Positions 53,993 to 62,608 of a stretch of DNA of 64,000 bases are shown here, in pieces (the first letter of the stretch is position 1; every line of letters begins with the position of its first letter). The notes below the pieces were generated by a model. That model was not told where the DNA came from. It saw only the letters and a list, made by a program, of their open reading frames with translations, and searched no databases. A program made the position numbers and the translations under genes. The DNA is from Metabacillus sp. KUDC1714. GTDB lineage: Bacteria > Bacillota > Bacilli > Bacillales > Bacillaceae. The stretch spans positions 1,377,001-1,441,000 of the forward strand of contig NZ_CP055263.1 of NCBI RefSeq assembly GCF_014217835.1. The letters run 5' to 3'.

Positions 53993-54726
53993 TGTTTTGG
54001 CACCTTGTACAATCTGAAATCTTAAAAATGAGAAAAACAAATATTTGGCTCCTGTTATTCGTTAGCCCTTTACTTGCCTTTGCAGTTGGTTTAGCAACAA
54101 CAGAGACAATGGAAGGAACTATCAATGAATGGACAACAACCTTACTCATGATGACACCTGTTCATACGATTCTTTTCTTACCGCTAATTATCGGTGTTTT
54201 TACAAGCTTTATTTGCCGATATGAACACAAGGACGGAGGCTGGAAACAGCTCTTAAGTTTACCTGTCAAAAGAACTCAAGTGTATGTTTCTAAGTTTTCA
54301 CTCGTGATGTCATTAATCGCCTTAAACCAAATTCTGTTTATGTTGTGCTGGATTTCAGTAGGACTTATAAAAGGATTCTCAGATCCCTTTCCTACTCTCG
54401 TTATGTTCAAAAGCTTAGTCGGCGGCTGGATTGCAACCCTACCACTAGCTTCAATTATGCTGTTAGTATCAATGGCATGGTCAAGCTTTGCCGCACCACT
54501 TGCATTGAACGTCGTCTTTACCTTACCAAACATATTAGTCGCGAACTCTGAAACATATGCCCCTTACTACCCTTGGGTTCAGCCGTTTTTAACGATGATC
54601 CCAAAAGGAGATGGTCCTTGGGGCGGATTCTTTGTCTCGTTCGAATCGATTATCTTTGCAATTATTGGCGGGTTCGTGATTTTCTTTGCTAGTGGGCTAG
54701 TTTATATTCGTAGAAAAGCGGTATAA
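53992..54726 (+). CDS. ABC-2 type permease 2 (lantibiotic-immunity-like)
   Basis: 244 residues, six helices, from the ATG that shares its A with the preceding TAA. 'YEHKDGGWKQLLSLPVKRTQVYVSKF' corresponds to permease 1. No peptide biosynthesis gene is near, so self-immunity is not indicated; resistance to outside peptides is likelier. Confidence 0.85.
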   Translation: MFWHLVQSEILKMRKTNIWLLLFVSPLLAFAVGLATTETMEGTINEWTTTLLMMTPVHTILFLPLIIGVFTSFICRYEHKDGGWKQLLSLPVKRTQVYVSKFSLVMSLIALNQILFMLCWISVGLIKGFSDPFPTLVMFKSLVGGWIATLPLASIMLLVSMAWSSFAAPLALNVVFTLPNILVANSETYAPYYPWVQPFLTMIPKGDGPWGGFFVSFESIIFAIIGGFVIFFASGLVYIRRKAV

Positions 54727-54736
54727 TGTTGTTGAG

Positions 54737-54770
54737 GCTTAATCCATTTATTTTCAAGGGTTAAGCTCTT
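54737..54770 (+). terminator. Terminator of the ABC operon
   Basis: 9-bp stem GCTTAATCC/GGGTTAAGC followed by TCTTTTTC. It overlaps the 3' end of the convergent RAYT gene. Confidence 0.7.
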
Positions 54771-55344
54771 TTTCGACATATTTCGGGTGGTGACAGGCAC
54801 CGCCGCCTACATACTCACAATACTTCCTCACTCTTTCATCAACCTCCCCCTCAAATTCATCCAATAAAATCGAAGGATTAAAATATTGCTGCTCTATCTT
54901 CCCCTTCCCCATAAAATACAGATAACTCCCCCATCGATAATCCTCTGGCTTTTCTACTATGTTGGCTTTTACAGGATTCAAATGAATGTATCGACTTACC
55001 TCCAACATTCCACTTGTAGAAAGAATCACCTTATCGAAAAATCTTTTCTCAAATAAATGTCCTGTTAGATTGTAGCGAGTATTAAAATAGTTTGCGTATC
55101 TTTTATTAATAAGAGCCATTATCTTGGAAATGGATTGTTCTGTTGATCTGAGTTGTAAATGAAAGTGGTTCGTCATTAAACAGTAAGAGGCTAGTTCAAA
55201 AGAGTATTTTTCGTGGATCTTTCTGAGGATATATAAAAAGGTAAGGAAATCGCCATTATCCATAAATAAAGGGTCACGACGGTTTCCACGGCAAACAATG
55301 TGGTAAAAGTAATGAGGTATCCAAACTCGTTTCTTTCTTCCCAT
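54754..55344 (-). CDS. REP-associated tyrosine transposase (RAYT, IS200-like Y1)
   Basis: 196-residue HUH single-strand DNA transposase. HUH motif H60-F61-H62 in MTNHFHLQL, catalytic Tyr at 83 or 87 in NKRYANYFNTRYNLTGHLFE, plus the N-terminal 'YHIVCRGNRRDPLF' and 'YIHLNPVKANIVEKPEDYRWGSY' blocks diagnostic of RAYTs. It is not inside an IS; instead REP-like repeats lie at both ends in the same orientation. The last ~17 residues (GACHHPKYVE and a short tail) are translated from the left REP itself. RAYTs are thought to spread REP elements. Confidence 0.88.
   Translation of the reverse strand: MGRKKRVWIPHYFYHIVCRGNRRDPLFMDNGDFLTFLYILRKIHEKYSFELASYCLMTNHFHLQLRSTEQSISKIMALINKRYANYFNTRYNLTGHLFEKRFFDKVILSTSGMLEVSRYIHLNPVKANIVEKPEDYRWGSYLYFMGKGKIEQQYFNPSILLDEFEGEVDERVRKYCEYVGGGACHHPKYVEKELNP
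54772..54801 (+). repeat. REP-like repeat copy 3 (inside the RAYT 3' end)
   Basis: CGACATATTTCGGGTGGTGACAGGCACC in two joined halves (CGACATATTT and CGGGTGGTGACAGGCACC). It encodes the RAYT C terminus on the minus strand. Confidence 0.85.
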
Positions 55345-55470
55345 TCTTTTACCACACTTGCCCTATAATATAATTTTTCATTGTAGCCATTATTCTCCCT
55401 CACACAGAACAAACGTTCCTGTTTTTTAGTTTAGAATATAGCATACAATGATAAAAGTCAAATATCTTTG

Positions 55471-55500
55471 TTCGACAATATTCGGGTGGTGACAGGCACC
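55471..55500 (+). repeat. REP-like repeat copy 4
   Basis: TTCGACAATATT then CGGGTGGTGACAGGCACC, 127 nt upstream of the RAYT start codon. Confidence 0.85.
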
Positions 55501-55501
55501 T

Positions 55502-56806
55502 CTAAACATTCGACAATTTCCGGGTGGTGACAGGCACCACTAAACCAACCAATCCCCCAACAACCGCCGGCAGCACCCAACCAACTCCTACATCATAAAG
55601 AGGAACTACTCCTAAAAGAGAATCCAGTGAATTTCCTAAAAACGTATAATTAACAGTCTCTACTAAACTAAACACCCCGGTAAACAATGTTGCAAAGAAA
55701 TAAACACGGGTTGATATATAGTTGTTTATTAATCCTAAAGTAATCAAAACAACAGCAACAGGATAAATCGCTCCTAAAATCGGAACTGAAACAGACAGGA
55801 TTTGCGTTAGACCCATATTCGCGACAATCATACTGACAATCGCTAGCACAACAGCCCAGCCTTTATAACTTATAAAGGACAAGGTTTCTGAGAAGTATTG
55901 GCTACATGAAATAATTAACCCAATACACACACAAAGACACGCAAGCGTGAATAGCAATCCGAGCATCAAAATACCAGTTTGCCCAAATAACTCATTCATG
56001 ACAATCGTTAATACCTGTGCACCATTTTCAGGCTGCCCAAGCGATGCACTTGAAGCACCAAGGTAGCTTAAAATTCCATATATCGAAGCCAGCAAAATTC
56101 CTGCCCCAATTCCTGCAAAGCTCATATATTTAGAGAGTTGCTTTGGATCTTGTACACCCTTTGCCCTGATCGTATTCGCAACTACAATGCCAAACACAAG
56201 AGCTGCTAATGCATCCATCGTTAAATACCCATCTAAAAACCCTTGAAAAAATGGAGTTTCCTTATATGTCTCTGAAGGGGAGGAAAAAGATCCAATTGGT
56301 GTGATCATACTTTTCGTAAAGATCACGACAATCATCAGTAACAGCAATGGCGTTAACAACTTCCCAAAACGATCAACTAGCTTTGACGGGTTAAGACTAA
56401 GCCATAGCGTAAGGGCAAAGAAAACAACCGTGTACCCCAGTAGCATGGAAGGCTTGTCCATCAAAGTCTGTGGTAAAAACGGCTTTAAGCCCATCTCAAA
56501 CGCTATCGTTCCAGCACGCGGAATCGCAAGACCTGGTCCGATCGAAACGTAAATTAATAAAGGAAAGATGAGCGCGAATAATGGATGAACACGTGTCGCT
56601 AAGTTATGAAAGCTACCTGCCTTCGCAACAGTGATGACCCCGAGAATCGGCAGCCCCACAGCCGTAATAATGAAGCCAGCCAATGATAGCCAAACCTCTA
56701 CCCCAGCTGATCTTCCTAAAAAGGCAGGAAAAATCAAATTCCCTGCTCCAAAAAACATCGAAAATAACATAAAACTAATAAAGATTAGTTCAGTTTTCTT
56801 AAACAT
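55502..56806 (-). CDS. brnQ: Branched-chain amino acid:cation symporter BrnQ
   Basis: LIVCS-family transporter importing leucine, isoleucine and valine. 434 residues from the ATG at 56806 (AAGGAG upstream; the 27 codons before have no ribosome site), about twelve helices. Starts FKKTELIFISFMLFSMFFGA..LIFPAFLGRSAG, the family signature. The last ~10 residues (VPVTTRKLSNV) and stop codon come from a REP copy read in another frame than in RAYT, so the native end may have been replaced. Confidence 0.9.
   Translation of the reverse strand: MFKKTELIFISFMLFSMFFGAGNLIFPAFLGRSAGVEVWLSLAGFIITAVGLPILGVITVAKAGSFHNLATRVHPLFALIFPLLIYVSIGPGLAIPRAGTIAFEMGLKPFLPQTLMDKPSMLLGYTVVFFALTLWLSLNPSKLVDRFGKLLTPLLLLMIVVIFTKSMITPIGSFSSPSETYKETPFFQGFLDGYLTMDALAALVFGIVVANTIRAKGVQDPKQLSKYMSFAGIGAGILLASIYGILSYLGASSASLGQPENGAQVLTIVMNELFGQTGILMLGLLFTLACLCVCIGLIISCSQYFSETLSFISYKGWAVVLAIVSMIVANMGLTQILSVSVPILGAIYPVAVVLITLGLINNYISTRVYFFATLFTGVFSLVETVNYTFLGNSLDSLLGVVPLYDVGVGWVLPAVVGGLVGLVVPVTTRKLSNV
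55509..55538 (+). repeat. REP-like repeat copy 5 (inside the brnQ 3' end)
   Basis: TTCGACAATTTC then CGGGTGGTGACAGGCACC, 38 nt after copy 4 in the same orientation. Confidence 0.85.
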
Positions 56807-57559
56807 ATAATAATTCTCCTTACTTATAATAGGCTGAATTATAACAAGTTCATCATGTAAAAGCCACCGAATATAGAATAGATCCATTATTAAAATTATT
56901 GTGTTTTTTCAGACTTAAAAGCTAAAATGTACTATGTGTAAATTATGTCCTCTTCCCTCCAAAAAAAGACAATAATCGATTAATTCCTGGGAAATAAGCG
57001 TCTTTTTTTGTATAATGTTTAATTATATTAACCTAAGATCGCCCTGTTTTTAACTTCACCATAGAGTTTACAAACCATTCATTCGCTCAACATTTAAGAA
57101 AAATGCCAAGCAATACACATAATTGACGCTTCTTTTCATATATATTTATGGCTTGGTTTAGTTTAGATCATGATAAGCTCTGCTCGTTATTCAAAAAAAT
57201 GTAGCTGATTCGATTCTTTGTTTAACACAATTAGCACCTACTTATGAACAGCTTATTACTGAACATTTTCTTGAGCGAGGAATCAACTTATGTACCTCAT
57301 CCCTTTCTCTTGAAGTGTGCTGTACGAAACTACAGACCTACTCACACACTAACAGCTAAATAAAGCCTTCTAAACGAGTCGAGATTACATAGTAAGATTA
57401 GGAGATTACTATAATCACATTGCACTCAGTAGCATTTGATAAACCTAACAAACTAACTCTGCTTGTGCTTAGCTTGCTTGAAACCAGATGCCAACACCAT
57501 ATAATTAATCATTTACCGAATTATCTATATAAAGATTGAAAAAACAGGAGGAAAACCAT
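56807..57559. other. Long intergenic stretch between brnQ and the SPFH-like gene
   Basis: Contains a weak hairpin at 56961-57009 (AAAAAAAGAC/GTCTTTTTTT, 30-nt loop), of unclear use. A 52-codon frame from about 57205 to 57363 without a start (ADSILCLTQLAPTYEQLITE) may be a gene relic or chance. No T-box or other riboswitch recognised upstream of brnQ. Confidence 0.4.
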
Positions 57560-58486
57560 ATGAATTTAATCGATGTTCAACCAGTCAAATTTAGTTTTTT
57601 CGAAAAGCCGCCAGCTTCCTCGATGACACAGGCCTTTGTTTATACAAATGAAGAAAATCATTTTTTAGTGGTAAAAAATGGGGATCGGATCACACGCAGT
57701 GATCTTCGGGCAGGAAAATACACGAAAGTTTATAGTGTCAACATGACAACCTTAAATTTCCATTATGAAAATGAGGTTCCTTCACAGGATCGTGGACGTC
57801 ATTTCCTAGTCGACCTGTCGATTGATTACAAAGTTGTTGACCCAATCTCACTTATTCAGCAAGGTGCAGGAGAAATTGTCACCTATATCCAAAAGAAGCT
57901 TCCTTATTGGCTAGAAGAAATCACAAGTGACTATCCAGTATCTGAAGCGAAGCGTGTAAAACGTCATATCGAGGATCTTCATGAACACTCCTCAATGGTC
58001 GCAGGGTTAAAGCAAGTTGGAGTTGCTGTCACAGATATCAATGTTCTTGTTAAACAAAGTGAAGATGACCAGGAGCATGACAAGAGATTCAGAGTGATCG
58101 ATCAAGAGGATGAACTAGATGAATACCGCCGTGAAAAAAGACTTAAAAAAGCCAGCATACTAGCGAAAAGCATCCAGGAAGCAATTGAATCTGGAAACCT
58201 TCTTGAAGCCGTCTTAATAGCTGAAGAAAACAAAGATGCTTTAGAAATTGTGAAAAATCGCTTATACAACGAAGAACATTTCCGACTTGAGGTTCAAGAT
58301 CAAGTCCGAAAACTATTACTAGATCCAACAGTGGATGCGGTTGAGGCAAACGAGCAAATCATGAAAATTAGAGCCTATTTCCCACACGAATCATTTAGTG
58401 GACAGTACCCTACTTCGAACGAAAGCAGCATGGATGACCCGCTAGCTTACTTAAGAAATATCTATCAATCAACTAAAGGAGAGTAA
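57560..58486 (+). CDS. SPFH/band-7-like cytoplasmic protein, unknown function
   Basis: 308 residues from the ATG at 57560 (AGGAGG 8 nt upstream). Residues 20-150 suggest an SPFH-like beta-domain (FLVVKNGDRITRSDLRAGKY, DLSIDYKVVDPISLIQQGAG), then a charged helical region with DQEDELDEYRREKRLKKASI. No membrane helix in this protein, but the next gene, 5 nt on, supplies one. A complex of the two at the membrane is likely (inference). Confidence 0.6.
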   Translation: MNLIDVQPVKFSFFEKPPASSMTQAFVYTNEENHFLVVKNGDRITRSDLRAGKYTKVYSVNMTTLNFHYENEVPSQDRGRHFLVDLSIDYKVVDPISLIQQGAGEIVTYIQKKLPYWLEEITSDYPVSEAKRVKRHIEDLHEHSSMVAGLKQVGVAVTDINVLVKQSEDDQEHDKRFRVIDQEDELDEYRREKRLKKASILAKSIQEAIESGNLLEAVLIAEENKDALEIVKNRLYNEEHFRLEVQDQVRKLLLDPTVDAVEANEQIMKIRAYFPHESFSGQYPTSNESSMDDPLAYLRNIYQSTKGE

Positions 58487-58491
58487 ATAAT

Positions 58492-59265
58492 GTGGAAACC
58501 ATTATAAATCAAGTATTTTGGCTTTGGGTCCCACTGTCTTTATTGCCAGTTTGGTTAAGACTTGCGATCATAACCTATTTGGTTATCATTCTATCAAGAC
58601 CCATCCTATTACGTCTCCTCCCGAAACTGATAGTATGGGGAAGCATCCTTCTGAAAAAAGCAATTGAGCTACTCTCCTATCCTTTGATGGTGGGGATTAG
58701 TCGCTCCTTAACAAAACGGAGACATGCAGGTAACCACCTGATCCCAACATGGGTTGATATACTAGAGGATACTTGTGCTCTTCTTTTAAAGGGATTAAAC
58801 AAAACACAAGGTCTTTCCCAAAAACGAACAAGAAATAAAGCACGTCTGAAAAAAACCTTCAGAGTAGCTGCAATGACTCTGGCCATCCTTTTACCAATCG
58901 CAGTGATGAATAACCCGAGTCAAGCCTACTCAAAAACATGGTATAAATTTGAAACATGGGCAACAGAAGAAAAGGTCCAAAAATCACTTGGATTTAATCT
59001 TGACCAGCTCCAAGGGAAGATTCAAACAACAGTGCAATCTGTCAGTCCTACAAAGCTGACACTAAAAGCAGATTATCCAGAAGGCGGCAACATCCGCCAA
59101 ACCCCATCCCTCAACGGTAAAATTGTCGCTGACATAAAGGAAGGCGAAACCGTCACATACCTTGACGAGGAACAAACGGATGATAAAGGGATCACATGGC
59201 TTAAGGTTGAAACAGACGCTGGAAAAGAAGGTTGGGTATCTGAGAGGATTGTCGAAGAGTCGTAA
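58492..59265 (+). CDS. Membrane protein with C-terminal SH3b domain
   Basis: 257 residues from a GTG (GGAGAG upstream). Helices near 8-30, 33-50 and 122-142, with a basic cytoplasmic loop between (TKRRHAGN, SQKRTRNKARLKK). Outside, an SH3b domain at 190-255 (GGNIRQTPSLNGKIVADIKE then VTYLDEEQ and GWVSERI) likely senses or binds the wall. Pairs with the SPFH-like gene. Function unknown. Confidence 0.68.
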   Translation: METIINQVFWLWVPLSLLPVWLRLAIITYLVIILSRPILLRLLPKLIVWGSILLKKAIELLSYPLMVGISRSLTKRRHAGNHLIPTWVDILEDTCALLLKGLNKTQGLSQKRTRNKARLKKTFRVAAMTLAILLPIAVMNNPSQAYSKTWYKFETWATEEKVQKSLGFNLDQLQGKIQTTVQSVSPTKLTLKADYPEGGNIRQTPSLNGKIVADIKEGETVTYLDEEQTDDKGITWLKVETDAGKEGWVSERIVEES

Positions 59266-59285
59266 AGATATGAATTTAAATTCTA

Positions 59286-59334
59286 AGAAATCCACCACCA
59301 CCTGATGATGATCAGCTGGTGGTGGTGAATTTCT
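59286..59334 (+). terminator. Terminator of the SPFH-like/SH3b pair
   Basis: Long stem: AGAAATCCACCACCACCTGAT pairs with ATCAG..TGGTGGTGGTGAATTTCT around a short loop, then CTTAAA. Between convergent genes. Confidence 0.75.
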
Positions 59335-59383
59335 CTTAAATTAACGAACACCGACAAGCTGTCGAAGTTGTGACCCCTAGCGA

Positions 59384-59890
59384 CTACTCTCCGTCAGGAA
59401 CAAACGTCCGTTTCCCAAGCTCACTATCAAGCATAAAGAACGCATTACTATCAGTATCAATTCGCTTCAATTTCTGAATAAGACTATCAAAAGTAGCTTC
59501 TTCTTCAACCTGTTCTTCAATAAACCAATTCAAAAAGGTCATCGTCGCATGCTCACGCTCATCTAACGCAATGTCAGCAAGCTCATAAATGCGACGAGTA
59601 ACCTCTTTCTCATGCTGTAAGCCCTTTTCAAATACATCTAAAATCGAAGTAAAATCATTATTTGGTGCAGGGAAACCCTCTACCACTGCTCGCTCTCCCA
59701 TATCATTAATAAAGTTATAAAACTTCATCGCATGAAAACGTTCCTCTTCAGCTTGTACAAGAAAAAAGTTCGCAAAGCCATCTAAGCTTTCTGCAGAACA
59801 ATGAGCAGCCATTCCTAAATACGCATGTGCAGAATAAAATTCATAATTCATCTGTTTAATTAAGCCATTTACTAGTTTTTCACTAATCAT
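59384..59890 (-). CDS. ftnA: Non-heme ferritin (FtnA)
   Basis: Iron-storage protein forming a 24-mer; oxidises Fe(II) at a di-iron centre. 168 residues, four-helix bundle. Ferroxidase ligands E17 region (MNYEFYSAHAY), E50 and H53 (EEERFHAMKF), E94 and E130 region (EQVEEEATF). GGAGGG precedes the start. Monocistronic. Confidence 0.92.
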   Translation of the reverse strand: MISEKLVNGLIKQMNYEFYSAHAYLGMAAHCSAESLDGFANFFLVQAEEERFHAMKFYNFINDMGERAVVEGFPAPNNDFTSILDVFEKGLQHEKEVTRRIYELADIALDEREHATMTFLNWFIEEQVEEEATFDSLIQKLKRIDTDSNAFFMLDSELGKRTFVPDGE

Positions 59891-60018
59891 GGAAAATCCC
59901 TCCTTTTTGGGTAGTATATCATAATTTTCTGGAGATTATTAAAAGGGGCTAATTTTATAACTTTCTTTTACTAAGGCTGACTCGCCAAACTTTGTTGCTT
60001 TTTACCAAGTATACGATG

Positions 60019-60150
60019 TGGTTGATTTCCGCACCAGTTGCTCGCTTTCCGCGGGGCGGGCGGGGTGAGCCTCCTCGGCGTAAACGCCTGCATGAGTCTC
60101 ACCTGTCCCGCTTCTCCCGCAGGAGTCTCGCAATCCGTTCCAATCAACCA
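60019..60150. repeat. GC-rich Bacillaceae palindromic repeat with 9-bp inverted ends
   Basis: 132 bp, far more GC-rich than its surroundings, bounded by TGGTTGATT and AATCAACCA. Inside are CGCTTTCCGCGGGGCGGGCG, GTGAGCCTCCTCGGCG, CTCACCTGTCCCGC and CTCCCGCAGGAGTCTCG, words of a repeat common between genes in Bacillaceae. Looks like a MITE or large REP; no ORF. The rest of 59891-60292 is otherwise empty apart from a terminator. Confidence 0.8.
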
Positions 60151-60215
60151 AATAGTATTTGTTAAAAAAGCAAAAATCTCTTAGAAAATAGCCTTTACTA
60201 AAACAAATGTATAGC

Positions 60216-60253
60216 AAAAAAGAGAGAAAAGTACTTATACTCTTCTCCCTTTA
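60216..60253 (-). terminator. Terminator of the four-carbon sugar-acid operon
   Basis: 15-bp stem with two mismatches (AAAGAGAGAAAAGTA with TACTCTTCTCCCTTT), minus-strand TTTTTT. Confidence 0.65.
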
Positions 60254-60292
60254 CTATCAGTGCCTATTTCAATACTTTAAATATGACAGGTA

Positions 60293-61297
60293 CTACTTCT
60301 TCGGCGCCAATTCAACCGCTTGACGCATTGCTTCCATTAAACTTTTCTCATCAGCGATTCCTTTGCCAGCAATATCAAATGCTGTACCGTGATCAACACT
60401 TGTACGAATAATTGGTAAACCGACTGTAATATTAACTCCTGCATCTAAGCCTAAAACCTTAACCGGACCATGTCCTTGATCGTGGTACATTGCCACAACG
60501 ATATCGAAGTCACCACGAACCGTGCGGAAGAATAATGTGTCAGCTGGTAGTGGACCTACAACATCAATGCCTTCACCTTGTGCCTTTTCAACACCAGGAA
60601 TGACTTTTTCCTCTTCTTCTCCATATCCGAATAATCCATTTTCACCTGCATGTGGATTAATACCACAAACGGCAATTTTAGGTGCGTTGATTCCTGCTTT
60701 TTGGAGTGTGTCATGTGCAAGCTTGATCACATGATAGACACGTTCAGGGTTAATCAATTTGACTGCATCAAGAATTCCAACATGTGTTGTCACATGAATA
60801 ACCTTTAAGTTTGGTGCGGAAAGCATCATTGAGAAATCTTGTGTTCCCGTTAGGTCAGCAAGGATTTCTGTGTGACCCGGATATTTATGTCCACCTTTGT
60901 GCAAGGCTTCCTTATTTAATGGAGCTGTACAGATCGCACTAATTTTCTGTTGCTTTGCGAGTTCAATAGCTGTTTCTAAATATTTAAATGCAGCATGTCC
61001 AGCCTCTTTTGATACTTGACCTACTTTCAGCTCTTCAGATAAAAGATTTAAATCTAAGCAGTAGACCGTTCCGTATTCATAGGCTAGATTTTCTAAGTTT
61101 TCAGCATTAACAGACTCAATCTTTAACTCACTGTTTACAAAAGATTTCGCTCGTTCTAAGATTTTGCTGTCACCGATGACAAGCGGACGACTGATTTCAT
61201 ACATTTCTTCTTTTGCTAAACTTTTCAAGATGATTTCCGGGCCAACACCTGCAGCGTCTCCCATTGTGATTCCAACGATTGGTTTTTGTTGATTCAT
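60293..61297 (-). CDS. pdxA2: PdxA2-type 4-phospho-threonate/erythronate 3-dehydrogenase
   Basis: 334 residues of the PdxA family: GITMGDAAGVGPEIILK at the N terminus, the zinc-ligand regions HVTTHVGIL, MYHDQGHGPVKVLG and DHGTAFDIAGKG, and INPHAGENGLFG. Next to a DUF1537 kinase gene (4-nt overlap) it is the PdxA2 type: NAD-dependent oxidation and decarboxylation of 4-phospho-D-threonate (or erythronate) to dihydroxyacetone phosphate, not vitamin B6 synthesis. Confidence 0.85.
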   Translation of the reverse strand: MNQQKPIVGITMGDAAGVGPEIILKSLAKEEMYEISRPLVIGDSKILERAKSFVNSELKIESVNAENLENLAYEYGTVYCLDLNLLSEELKVGQVSKEAGHAAFKYLETAIELAKQQKISAICTAPLNKEALHKGGHKYPGHTEILADLTGTQDFSMMLSAPNLKVIHVTTHVGILDAVKLINPERVYHVIKLAHDTLQKAGINAPKIAVCGINPHAGENGLFGYGEEEEKVIPGVEKAQGEGIDVVGPLPADTLFFRTVRGDFDIVVAMYHDQGHGPVKVLGLDAGVNITVGLPIIRTSVDHGTAFDIAGKGIADEKSLMEAMRQAVELAPKK

Positions 61298-62595
61298 GCT
61301 CTCACCCTTCTCTTGTTTGCCATAAATTCTACAACATTGACTAATGATTGTTCATGTCCAAATCCACCAGCTTTTGTGACTGCCCAATAGCTTTGCTCTT
61401 CACTACTTACCCTACCAAATGGAAGCCCTGGTTCAACCTCTGAATACAGCTCCATTTCTGAAATTTCAAGCGCAGAGCATACAGCCTTAGCCGTATCTCC
61501 ACCTGTTAACACTAGTCCTTGAATGGAGGAATTGTCTTGTAATAAACTTTTTGCAATCTTCCCTAAACCTTGTGAAATAGCTTCACTTACTTCTGTTACC
61601 GTTAAGCCAAGCTCTTCTCCAGCTATCTTAGCAGCAACACGGTTTTCCTCAGAAGCCTCGACATAAAGAACAAAATAATCGTGATGAAGATTTTTGGTTA
61701 ATTGTTCTACATATCTTTTAGGATGAAACGTTTGCTTCACTAATTCTACCGGATCTACTTCTAGAAAAAATGATTTCGATAGTTCCTCAACCTTTACAAG
61801 CTGCTGCTTTGTTACTTGTGATAAGCTCCCTGACACAACCAAGGTTTTATCAATCGTTAAATCTAGTTTGTTTCCTTCATTTGATGGTGTTAGCTGTAAG
61901 GAATCTGGTAAATACTCAATTAAACCTGCAGACCCTGTCCAGATTGTTCGTTTATTCATTTCAGAAAAAATTTCTGTCACCTTTTGCAAATCAGCCTCTG
62001 TTTCCCCATCACACACAAACCATTTAATCCCTTTTTCAAGAAAGGTATTAATTGCTTGAATCACTTCTACTACTGATTTAGCTAATGTAGCCTTATCGAT
62101 TAACGCAATTCCCCTATCCTGATATTTCTTAAGTAAATCCGGAATATAGGATTCTGTTACAGGCGTTTTGGGATCCTTCGAGAACTCAGTATCAGTGATT
62201 AACACTCCATTCACGTAATGATGGCCTTTGATCGTTTGGCGATTCATTTTCGGATAGGCAGGTGCAATAACAATAATCTCTGGTTGAAAGACCTTTTCAA
62301 GTGCAGATAATTCTGCTGCAATATTCCCTCTTAATGTAGAATCAACTTTTTTATAAAGATGTTGATACCCTTCCTTCTTAAGAAAGGAAGCAGCTTGGTA
62401 GGCTGCTTCATATGCTTCATTTACCGGTTTTGCCCTGCTGTCTGTATCAACAATTAACACATCAGGTTTTACTGTCACATTTGTTTTGTTAAAGTCAAAC
62501 ACAACCGTTGATGAAAGATGCTTTTTCGCTAATTGTACACCTGAGTCATTTGCACCAGTTAAATCATCAGATACAATACCAATATTATTTTTCAT
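61294..62595 (-). CDS. dtnK: Four-carbon acid sugar kinase (DUF1537; D-threonate kinase-like)
   Basis: 433 residues from the ATG at 62595 (AAGGGTG upstream). N-terminal substrate domain with IVSDDLTGANDSGVQLAK and KKVDSTLRGN, C-terminal nucleotide-binding domain with LVLTGGDTAKAVC and GG-rich KAGGFGHEQSL. Phosphorylates D-threonate, D-erythronate or a similar acid before PdxA2. Substrate within the family cannot be read from sequence. Confidence 0.85.
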   Translation of the reverse strand: MKNNIGIVSDDLTGANDSGVQLAKKHLSSTVVFDFNKTNVTVKPDVLIVDTDSRAKPVNEAYEAAYQAASFLKKEGYQHLYKKVDSTLRGNIAAELSALEKVFQPEIIVIAPAYPKMNRQTIKGHHYVNGVLITDTEFSKDPKTPVTESYIPDLLKKYQDRGIALIDKATLAKSVVEVIQAINTFLEKGIKWFVCDGETEADLQKVTEIFSEMNKRTIWTGSAGLIEYLPDSLQLTPSNEGNKLDLTIDKTLVVSGSLSQVTKQQLVKVEELSKSFFLEVDPVELVKQTFHPKRYVEQLTKNLHHDYFVLYVEASEENRVAAKIAGEELGLTVTEVSEAISQGLGKIAKSLLQDNSSIQGLVLTGGDTAKAVCSALEISEMELYSEVEPGLPFGRVSSEEQSYWAVTKAGGFGHEQSLVNVVEFMANKRRVRA

Positions 62596-62608
62596 TATGA
62601 TCACACCC

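Noticed and set aside
55191..55412. 73-codon minus-strand frame at the RAYT 5' end
   Set aside because: Out-of-frame overlap with the RAYT start; no ribosome site.
56807..57000. T-box or other riboswitch upstream of brnQ
   Set aside because: No AGGGTGG-type T-box sequence or fitting antiterminator before the brnQ start.
57205..57363. 52-codon frame (ADSILCLTQLAPTYEQLITE...)
   Set aside because: No start codon, no RBS, no recognised family; may be chance. Kept only as a note in the intergenic entry.
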